DNA of 5,462 nt from an uncultured Bacteroidales bacterium (lineage in GTDB: Bacteria; Bacteroidota; Bacteroidia; Bacteroidales; F082). Position numbers and translations under genes: made by a program. Below are positions 1 through 5,439 of this stretch, in pieces. The notes beneath the pieces are model-generated. The model was not told the origin of the DNA. It saw only the letters and a program-made list of their open reading frames with translations, and did no database searches. The stretch spans positions 1 through 5,462 of the forward strand of contig CALAZZ010000176.1 of assembly GCA_937926515.1 (NCBI GenBank). Direction: 5' to 3'. Position 1 is the stretch's first letter. Each line of letters begins with the position of its first letter.

Positions 1-17
1 CTTGTTTTTTTAACTTT

Positions 18-1295
18 CTACGTCACTTCGCCCCTATCTTGCTCATAGCTAAGATATTGTTGCTTTTCTACTATTTCTTTCATTCGGAGCACCGCTTCAA
101 GCAATTCGACAAAAGTATTGTATAAAGGTGCAATACCCAGTCGAATATTGTCCGGCTGCCTGAAATCAGGTATGACCACCTTCTTTCCTTTTCCGGGTGT
201 TATCATTGCCTGACATATGCTGTAGGCTTCGGGATGCCTTAGGGAAATATGCGAACCACGCTTTTCAGGCACTTGAGGTGAAGCAATTGTATATCCCAAT
301 GGCAACAGATAGGCTTCAATCAGCTTCATCATATAGGTTGATTGCCTGGTACTCTTATCACGTAGATTGCCAATACCTGCCTCCAGTATGATATCCAATG
401 ACGGTTCAATGGCCGACAGTGAGAGCAAGGGTGGAGAACCCGCTAGAAAACGCCTGATACCCTCAGCAGGCTGATAGGCCATGCCAAAATCGAAGGGCTT
501 GTGCTGGCCAAACCAGCCCCAGACAGGGGATCTCAATTTATCCTGCAAATCCTTTCGTACGTATAGAAATGCAGTTGAACCCGGCCCACCATTGAGGTAT
601 TTGTAAGTGCATCCGATGGCCAGGTCCACCTCTGAGTCGTTCAAATGAACCGGTACTGCACCCACCGCATGGCTAAGGTCCCACAACATCATGGCACCCT
701 GTTCGTGCACCATACGGGTGATGTTTTTCATATCGTACATAAATGAACTCTTGAACACCACATGCGACAAGCTTACAAGAGCAGTATGCTGATTGATGAG
801 ATCGCACAAGGCTTCATCGCTTACAGAAATACCATCAACCGAAGGCGCCAGAATAAGTTTATGCTTGCCACCGAACAAATCCACAAGCCCTTGTAAAACA
901 TAAAGGTCGGAAGGAAAATTCAGTTGATCACTCACTATCTCTACCCGCCCCTCATTAAATTTAAGTGCAGCATAGGCCAGCTTAAACAAGTTCACCGAAG
1001 TGGAGTCAGCCATAATCACTTCATCAGACTGAGCACCAATTAGTTTAGCGAGCTTTGACCCTATTTCGGCAGCACGGTCGTACCATGATGTGTTCCAACT
1101 GCGTATGAGGCCTGCTCCCCATTCCTTGCTGACCACCTCCTCCATCCATGCCGATGTGGCCGCAGGCAATGCACCCAATGAGTTGCCATCGAGGTAGATC
1201 AGGTCCTTGTCATCAAGTTCAAAGCGATTCCTAAACGACCGAAGTTCATCCTGATCATCCAGCATCTGAGCATATTCAAGTGTGTAGATATTCAT
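18..1295 (-). CDS. kynU: Kynureninase (PLP-dependent L-kynurenine hydrolase)
   Basis: This cytoplasmic PLP enzyme cleaves L-kynurenine to anthranilate and alanine, or 3-hydroxykynurenine to 3-hydroxyanthranilate and alanine, in tryptophan breakdown or NAD synthesis. The 425-residue protein has the usual family length and looks intact. Visible landmarks in order are YLDGNSLG (34-41), RSWN (65-68), the NFPSD phosphate/ring-binding motif (126-130), WDLSHA with Asp206 and His209 (205-210), the Schiff-base lysine Lys232 in YKYLNGGPG (231-239), WGWFG (259-263), FLAGSPP (283-289) and IRLGIAPLYN with Arg385 (384-393). The ATG start gives the normal N-terminus of the family, with a region rich in acidic residues before YLDGNSLG. 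It begins 8 bases after the hydrolase stop codon, with no clear Shine-Dalgarno sequence, so it is probably co-transcribed with that gene. The next gene to the left is outside the window, so pathway partners such as kynurenine monooxygenase cannot be checked. The assignment is secure; only the preferred substrate is open. Confidence 0.97.
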   Translation of the reverse strand: MNIYTLEYAQMLDDQDELRSFRNRFELDDKDLIYLDGNSLGALPAATSAWMEEVVSKEWGAGLIRSWNTSWYDRAAEIGSKLAKLIGAQSDEVIMADSTSVNLFKLAYAALKFNEGRVEIVSDQLNFPSDLYVLQGLVDLFGGKHKLILAPSVDGISVSDEALCDLINQHTALVSLSHVVFKSSFMYDMKNITRMVHEQGAMMLWDLSHAVGAVPVHLNDSEVDLAIGCTYKYLNGGPGSTAFLYVRKDLQDKLRSPVWGWFGQHKPFDFGMAYQPAEGIRRFLAGSPPLLSLSAIEPSLDIILEAGIGNLRDKSTRQSTYMMKLIEAYLLPLGYTIASPQVPEKRGSHISLRHPEAYSICQAMITPGKGKKVVIPDFRQPDNIRLGIAPLYNTFVELLEAVLRMKEIVEKQQYLSYEQDRGEVT

Positions 1296-1303
1296 GTATA
1301 AGA

Positions 1304-1996
1304 TTATTTATTCAGTAAGTTAGTGACCAGTACTGACAAAGCCTGCACCCACAGGCCATACATCAGCCCGGATGCATGCAAACCATCCGGAGCAAGCAGT
1401 TCGTGAGATGAGGCAGCCAGGCGTGAGATGGATGTTATATCCAGATAGGCTGTTCCGGCCTTATGGGATTCATCCCTGTTAATGGCATTGAAGGCATCAA
1501 TCTCCGAAGCGATCTGATTGCTGTTGTACCCTACCGCGTATGGAGTAACACCCCAATCAGGAATAGAGAGGACCACAACGTGGCCTGCCTCTCCGCCGGC
1601 AAACCCGATTGACCGGCTCAACAGCTGTAAAAACTCCTTGCGGTAATTTTCAAGGCTGCGGCCCCTGTACTGGTTGTTCACGCCTATCAGCAGGCTAACC
1701 AGGTCGTAAACAGGATCAAGTTGCGCCTGGGAGATGCCGGCCAGCAACTCATCGGTAGTCCAACCTGTATGGGCAATGATCTTCACTTTATCAAAGTGAA
1801 TACCTTCCTGACCAAGACTTTCCTTTAACTGGAGCGGAAAGCACTCCTGTGCAGGCACACCCTCTCCTATTGTATAGGAATCACCAAGGGCGAGGTAGGT
1901 GCATGCGGGTCTTAATACATTAGGCAAGTTGTAGGTTTTATATCCAAAGGTAAGGAATATTGTAACAAAATAACAGGAGGTATTCTTTTTATTCAA
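1304..1996 (-). CDS. SGNH/GDSL-family hydrolase (esterase/lipase-like)
   Basis: This is an SGNH-fold serine hydrolase, probably an esterase; the substrate is unknown. Counting from the first possible start, block I is LALGDSYTIGEG with nucleophile Ser40. Block II follows at TGWTTDEL (Gly78). Block III is IGVNNQYRG (Gly105, Asn107), and block V is APDGLHAS (Asp204, His207). All four block residues are present, so the enzyme should be active. The core matches the Bacteroidota hydrolases that contain 'SIPDWGVTPYA' (144-154). The start is uncertain: no ATG or GTG lies in frame before Ser40. The frame opens at a TTG (1994-1996) that overlaps the end of the FISUMP gene by 8 bases, giving 230 residues. 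A second TTG at 1925-1927 would give 207 residues, and its N-terminus would sit close to the catalytic block, as is usual in these proteins. Residues 9-19 of the longer form are hydrophobic but are not a convincing signal peptide. kynU starts 8 bases downstream. Confidence 0.88.
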   Translation of the reverse strand: MNKKNTSCYFVTIFLTFGYKTYNLPNVLRPACTYLALGDSYTIGEGVPAQECFPLQLKESLGQEGIHFDKVKIIAHTGWTTDELLAGISQAQLDPVYDLVSLLIGVNNQYRGRSLENYRKEFLQLLSRSIGFAGGEAGHVVVLSIPDWGVTPYAVGYNSNQIASEIDAFNAINRDESHKAGTAYLDITSISRLAASSHELLAPDGLHASGLMYGLWVQALSVLVTNLLNK

Positions 1997-3341
1997 AATC
2001 CTTCAAGCACCGCAAACTAATTCCATACAACTTACCATATGCACCTAAATATGTATCGCTTTTCAAACAGAAAATACTCAAATGAAAGGCTAGTTCGGTA
2101 TCAATTTGTTGATCTGATGACCAGTATAATCCGGTATCTCCCAGCATCATGAAAGAACCATCCACGTAACGTCTCCCAACAGGAATTGCAGAAAATCCAA
2201 ACAAGTCCAAACCATTTCCATCAAGCTCCCATCCGCTTGTCGTCTTCAAATTTTTACCTGAATCAAAACCCCTGTATATAAATAATTCATCCCAAATGAT
2301 ATCACCAATTCCATATTGGCTATCAACTGATCCTTCGAGCAATCGAATCTCCTCATTTGTAGGAATATGCCAGCCAGGTGGGCAAATTCCCCGTGTACCT
2401 GACTGCATGCCATATTGCATGATCTCATTCCATTGATATAGCCCCCCATGCTTTGCGCAGCTATCAGGCTCATTATTGTAACAGTACTTTTCAATAATGC
2501 CATTATCCGTCATATTTTCATTACCTTCGATCATAACTCCTACATTAAGGTTTTCTTTAAGCCAGCATTGGCTGAAAATTTGAATGGTGTTGTAGGTCTG
2601 ACCCTCATAATCAACCGTGTGGTTTCCCGGACAAGGTATATTGGTTGCAAATTGGAATGTATATAAACGGTTGCTCGAAGGTGTATCAAGAATACCTGAT
2701 TCCTTTGCATTTCCCAATGGTATTGATTTAGCGTAAGAATTGCTTTCTTCATTAAACAAAGGGCCATCAGTGTAAACCAGTCTGGGTTTGGACTGGAGCC
2801 CAGTATTTGGGCTTAATATTTTAATAGTTTGTAATCCATTACTATAATGAACTGAAAGGAAATACAACAGGCTTCTTCCAGGCGTAAACTGATAGCGGTG
2901 ATGTCCCCTGGGAAGGAAATAATCCTCAGCGATCAATGTCATTCCCTGGGCATCCGAAACCACAAACTTGAAATTGCCATCTTCAGGGACAAACAATGCA
3001 ACAATGCTTTTATTGATGACAGGATTGGGGTAATTTTGAACCAAATGCACCCGGCTTGATTCCTGATCATAATCCTGCAAACCAACGTTGGGAAATGTTG
3101 AATAACCTATAAACAACATTAGATCACCAGGATTGAAATCAATGATGATGGAGGTATCAGGCCAATGAATGATAAACTCATCATTCTGAGTCTTATTGAG
3201 GACTCTGATGCTGTCGAGTTGTGCGTATGATCCATTGTTCTCAGCAGTGAAAGTCAACTCAATAGATTCTTTCTGTGCTTTGGCTGAGAAGGTCAGAATC
3301 AAAACAAGCAGCAATAAACCAAGTTTTAAATTATTGTTCAT
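1989..3341 (-). CDS. Secreted FISUMP-domain protein with internal type-A (T9SS-like) sorting domain
   Basis: This is a predicted exported surface protein of 450 residues with no known biochemical function. Residues 1-22 form a signal peptide (a Leu/Ile-rich core, then FSAKA before Gln23). Residues 25-75 form a beta-rich domain with 'LDSIRVLNKTQND' and 'WPDTSIIIDF'. Residues 102-175 begin with QNYPNP, run through PEDGNFKFVVSDAQG and PGRSLLYFLSV, and look like the type-A C-terminal sorting domain of the type IX secretion system. Residues 239-450 are a FISUMP (Fibrobacter succinogenes major paralogous) domain, with GQTYNTIQIFSQCWLKENLN, CYNNEPDSCAKHGGLYQW, CPPGWHIPTNEE, SAIPVGRR, YWSSD and the closing ISLRCLKD. 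The domain order is odd because the sorting-like domain is internal; a structural rather than sorting role is possible. The ATG is preceded by AGAGG at a spacing of 9 bases and by two promoter-like sequences. The stop codon overlaps the possible start of the hydrolase gene. Its DNA is more A+T-rich than the two genes downstream. Confidence 0.9.
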   Translation of the reverse strand: MNNNLKLGLLLLVLILTFSAKAQKESIELTFTAENNGSYAQLDSIRVLNKTQNDEFIIHWPDTSIIIDFNPGDLMLFIGYSTFPNVGLQDYDQESSRVHLVQNYPNPVINKSIVALFVPEDGNFKFVVSDAQGMTLIAEDYFLPRGHHRYQFTPGRSLLYFLSVHYSNGLQTIKILSPNTGLQSKPRLVYTDGPLFNEESNSYAKSIPLGNAKESGILDTPSSNRLYTFQFATNIPCPGNHTVDYEGQTYNTIQIFSQCWLKENLNVGVMIEGNENMTDNGIIEKYCYNNEPDSCAKHGGLYQWNEIMQYGMQSGTRGICPPGWHIPTNEEIRLLEGSVDSQYGIGDIIWDELFIYRGFDSGKNLKTTSGWELDGNGLDLFGFSAIPVGRRYVDGSFMMLGDTGLYWSSDQQIDTELAFHLSIFCLKSDTYLGAYGKLYGISLRCLKDFE

Positions 3342-3379
3342 TCTTTGCTGCCTCTAAATATTAATTAAAGAATGAACAA
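3334..3379. repeat. Perfect 13-bp inverted repeat enclosing the FISUMP ribosome-binding site
   Basis: TTGTTCATTCTTT (3334-3346) is repeated in inverted form as AAAGAATGAACAA (3367-3379), with a 20-base spacer. In the minus-strand transcript one arm contains the ATG (3339-3341) and the other is the 5' half of the leader. The Shine-Dalgarno-like AGAGG (3351-3355) lies in the loop. The repeat also overlaps the -7 element of P1. It could act as a DNA operator or as a leader hairpin that limits initiation; the sequence alone does not decide. Confidence 0.6.
3351..3355 (-). promoter_or_regulatory. Shine-Dalgarno-like AGAGG of the FISUMP gene
   Basis: AGAGG ends 9 bases before the ATG at 3339-3341. 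It is the only clear Shine-Dalgarno-like sequence before a start in this window and supports the chosen start. It sits in the loop of the 13-bp inverted repeat. Confidence 0.45.
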
Positions 3380-3407
3380 ATTTAATAAATAAGCGGAATG
3401 AAATCAA
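3377..3407 (-). promoter_or_regulatory. Candidate proximal promoter (P1) of the FISUMP gene
   Basis: On the minus strand TTG (3405-3407) lies 20 bases upstream of TAAATTTG (3377-3384), an exact TAnnTTTG match. Transcription would begin near 3370, giving a leader of about 29 bases. The last three bases of the -7 element form part of the left arm (in transcription order) of the perfect 13-bp inverted repeat at 3334-3379, so a protein bound there could block this promoter. Confidence 0.45.
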
Positions 3408-3471
3408 GTGCTTATGAATGCATTAGAGAAACAACTAATACTAGATATAGGTCTCTTGCCAAACCGTAATT

Positions 3472-3525
3472 AGCCAGTAACAGCATTTCCTCATAAGCTT
3501 GACAAAGATAATGATGTTACTAGCT
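3472..3525. repeat. Imperfect 16-bp inverted repeat around promoter P2
   Basis: The arms are 3472-3487 and 3510-3525, separated by 22 bases. Fourteen of 16 positions are Watson-Crick pairs. In RNA copied from the minus strand, one of the two mismatches becomes a G-U pair. The outer core is AGCCAGTAACA against TGTTACTAGCT. There is no T-run after either arm, so a simple terminator is unlikely. The centre falls close to the predicted P2 start point, which fits an operator; an RNA hairpin in read-through transcripts from the beta-helix gene is the alternative. Confidence 0.5.
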
Positions 3526-3533
3526 CTCCAAAA
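3503..3533 (-). promoter_or_regulatory. Candidate distal promoter (P2) of the FISUMP gene
   Basis: On the minus strand TTTTG (3529-3533) is followed, after 18 bases counted from its TTG core, by TATCTTTG (3503-3510). This is an exact match to the Bacteroidota -7 consensus TAnnTTTG with a -33 TTG at an acceptable distance. Transcription would start near 3496 and leave a leader of about 155 bases. An imperfect inverted repeat surrounds the -7 element. No experimental support is visible. Confidence 0.42.
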
Positions 3534-3583
3534 TGGCTTACTCAATAGAATAAAAACAGCCTTATATTAGGAATTCAGTTTTC

Positions 3584-5194
3584 TCAGGTCCAGAGGACCC
3601 TATACCTGTACAACAAAAAGGCGGCAATAAGCACCAGACTTAACAGCAATGCCCATTTCCCAACGGGAACTGCATATATGCCTGTTGTAAGCAAAACAAC
3701 TTTATCTGGATGATATTGAATATGAAAATAATATGTATTTGAGTTAAATGTAGCAGTAACAGGCCCGATACCTTGTTCAAATTCGCCTATGATATTGCCA
3801 GCTGTGAATATGGTGTATTCTGTTCCTGTGACAGGCTCATAATCCAGGTCAATTTCAAGATTTGAGTCACCTAAGGTGAGGGTATTGGTTACATTGATTT
3901 GATCATAGCCGGTACATGGGACTGATCCCTCTATTTCTACCAAAACAACATCAAGATCAGTATAAGTAAGATCAAGAACACCAACGCAGCCCGGGCTTGA
4001 ACCCGGGGAAATTGTTAACCCTCCGGCTTCAACTGTAGTTACACTTTCATCGTAATTACCTGATTTAATGATGATCGTATCACCCGGATCAGCATCATCA
4101 ACGGCTGCTTGGATGCTAAAATAATACAGCCCTTTGGTTTGATTAAAGACAAAATATCCTGAACAAGCATCAGGGACTGGCTGAAATCCAGGTGTCCCGG
4201 GTTCGTTGTCGGTACCATCTATGAGCCAGGGCCAAAAAATTATATCGTCTGCGCCATCACCATCGAGCAGATCAAATATTTCATTGCCCACTTCTGTACC
4301 CCACCAGTTGCAAGTAGCTTCAACCATTCCTGTTACTCTATTTTGCAAGGCATATTCATTGTTTTCCTCGAAATGATTTTCTGAGATAATGATGATCGAC
4401 TCTGCAGCTGTCCAGTTTGGTGGAAATCCAACTCTGATTCCTCTGTCGTTATTCTTTATAATATTTTTTTCTACAAGAAAAAAGGTCCCCTCAACATCAG
4501 AATCAATATGCCGGCCTGGTAAATACAATGCAGTCCCATTAGCTTCGAATAAATTTCCGATGATCTCATGGCCCAAGCTGACACCCATACCAGTAGATGC
4601 AAAAATCCCCGTATTGACTTGTGTGATAACATTCTCCTTAAAACTTGAAGCAATCGAACCTGGGCCACCGTCAAGGTATAAGCCCCATCCAAAACCCTCG
4701 ATGTAATTCTGCTCAACCAGCAATGAACGGGTTGTTCCACTAAAGATACCGCTTTGGAAGGTTTCAGATGGAGGTTGAGATCCAACAAGAACATTATTTC
4801 GAATTATGGCAATATTATCAGCATAAATTGCACGACCATCGGTCTCAATTCGAAAACCATCTAGAATAAAGCCATCGGCTTGGCCTCGCATCCTATTAAA
4901 CTTTCCCTGTATTAATGCTTCAGGACCACGAGTTGAACTGAAACCTGAAATTCCAAAGTTTGGTCCTAGTATAGTTAAATCTATTTTGTTTACGTCCAAA
5001 GCCTCTGTATAGACTCCTGCAGCTACTTCAATCAAATCACCGGCAGCGGCTCCATCAATGGCTGCCTGTATAGTGGTATAGCATGGTGTATTCCCATCAC
5101 AAACCCCATCAGGATTTACGTAATGAGTAGTTTGTGCGATCGCATAACCAACGGTTAAAAACGAAATCAAAAAATACATTGTAATTGCTTTCAT
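3584..5194 (-). CDS. Secreted parallel beta-helix repeat protein with IPTL/PEP-CTERM-like C-terminal anchor
   Basis: This is a predicted exported right-handed beta-helix protein of 536 residues; its ligand or substrate is unknown. I chose the ATG at 5192-5194 because it begins a good signal peptide (MKAIT, hydrophobic core, VGYAIA before Gln21). The frame stays open for 39 more codons upstream to 5311, but that would bury the signal peptide. Residues 38-63 carry the opening motif 'YTTIQAAID-GD-IEVAAGVYTE' of pectate-lyase-like helices. Residues 105-300 show repeated PbH1-type rungs ('IIRNNVL', 'VEQNYIEG', 'FKENVI', 'VEKNIIKNND', 'ISENHFEENNE') and end at TCNWWGT (294-300). A second opening motif follows at 358-383. 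It leads into SPGSSPGC (396-403), then PCTGYDQINV and LTLGDSNLEIDL, an autotransporter-like tail. The end, VPVGKWALLL (509-518), is followed by a hydrophobic helix and YRYR (529-532), and resembles an IPTL/PEP-CTERM sorting signal. I see no catalytic residues of polysaccharide lyases, so an adhesin or structural role is as likely as an enzyme. Confidence 0.86.
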   Translation of the reverse strand: MKAITMYFLISFLTVGYAIAQTTHYVNPDGVCDGNTPCYTTIQAAIDGAAAGDLIEVAAGVYTEALDVNKIDLTILGPNFGISGFSSTRGPEALIQGKFNRMRGQADGFILDGFRIETDGRAIYADNIAIIRNNVLVGSQPPSETFQSGIFSGTTRSLLVEQNYIEGFGWGLYLDGGPGSIASSFKENVITQVNTGIFASTGMGVSLGHEIIGNLFEANGTALYLPGRHIDSDVEGTFFLVEKNIIKNNDRGIRVGFPPNWTAAESIIIISENHFEENNEYALQNRVTGMVEATCNWWGTEVGNEIFDLLDGDGADDIIFWPWLIDGTDNEPGTPGFQPVPDACSGYFVFNQTKGLYYFSIQAAVDDADPGDTIIIKSGNYDESVTTVEAGGLTISPGSSPGCVGVLDLTYTDLDVVLVEIEGSVPCTGYDQINVTNTLTLGDSNLEIDLDYEPVTGTEYTIFTAGNIIGEFEQGIGPVTATFNSNTYYFHIQYHPDKVVLLTTGIYAVPVGKWALLLSLVLIAAFLLYRYRVLWT

Positions 5195-5244
5195 AACGAA
5201 TTGGTTTTTGTTAATAAAAAAGAATTTATTTCGAAACCATTGAA

Positions 5245-5256
5245 TTGGCATGCCAA
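5245..5256. repeat. Perfect 12-bp palindrome, candidate operator
   Basis: TTGGCATGCCAA is a perfect inverted repeat, and its nearer edge is about 50 bases upstream of the beta-helix gene start (5194). A TTTG on the minus strand (5257-5260) directly abuts it. I found no good TAnnTTTG element at the right distance, so the promoter of this gene is not assigned. The size and position fit a dimeric repressor site, but this is inference from symmetry alone. Confidence 0.35.
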
Positions 5257-5395
5257 CAAACACCCCTATCAATCGGGTTTCTTTATCTAACGTTCTATAC
5301 ATTAATACCATTCAGCAAAAAATCTAACCATTATTTTAAATAAAATTGACTTGCCTAATAAAGCCTTGATTAAATATCGTTCATTAGAAAATAGA

Positions 5396-5422
5396 AATGC
5401 TCCCGTTGGTGACGGAAGCATT
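5396..5422 (-). terminator. Terminator-like hairpin, possibly bidirectional
   Basis: AATGCT (5396-5401) pairs with AGCATT (5417-5422). After one C/A mismatch, CCGT (5403-5406) pairs with ACGG (5412-5415) around a 5-base loop, TGGTG. On the minus strand the stem is followed by a T-rich run, TCTATTTTCT, which fits a Rho-independent terminator for a gene coming from the right. On the plus strand the following run is weaker. It separates the beta-helix gene from whatever lies beyond the edge. Confidence 0.5.
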
Positions 5423-5439
5423 CTACGCTTTTCAAGAAA

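Noticed and set aside
1782..1800. Perfect 8-bp hairpin TTCACTTT-ATC-AAAGTGAA inside the hydrolase gene
   Set aside because: It encodes ordinary conserved-looking residues (HFDKVK), has no regulatory context, and a short hairpin of this size within 5 kb is not surprising.
1945..1952. TACCTTTG as a promoter for the hydrolase
   Set aside because: It matches the -7 consensus, but no TTG lies 17-23 bases upstream, and the region codes for the N-terminus if the first TTG start is used.
2246..2767. Open frames of 72-85 codons inside the FISUMP gene on both strands
   Set aside because: They overlap conserved FISUMP motifs in another frame and have no recognisable features or start signals.
3587..3599. 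GGTCC-AGA-GGACC hairpin at the 3' end of the beta-helix gene as a terminator
   Set aside because: The stem is only 5 bp, lies within the last codons, and is not followed by a T-run on the minus strand.
3990..4007. Two CCCGGG copies 6 bases apart in the beta-helix gene
   Set aside because: They are the coding result of the peptide repeat SPGSSPG, which belongs to the known tail type; no separate signal is needed.
4389..4794. Open frames on both strands overlapping the beta-helix gene
   Set aside because: They lie wholly inside a gene with clear repeat structure, and their translations show no family features.
5195..5311. In-frame extension of the beta-helix gene by 39 codons to an ATG at 5309-5311
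   Set aside because: It would put a charged and aromatic stretch ahead of a clear signal peptide and includes the 12-bp palindrome; the ATG at 5192-5194 gives a normal secreted N-terminus.
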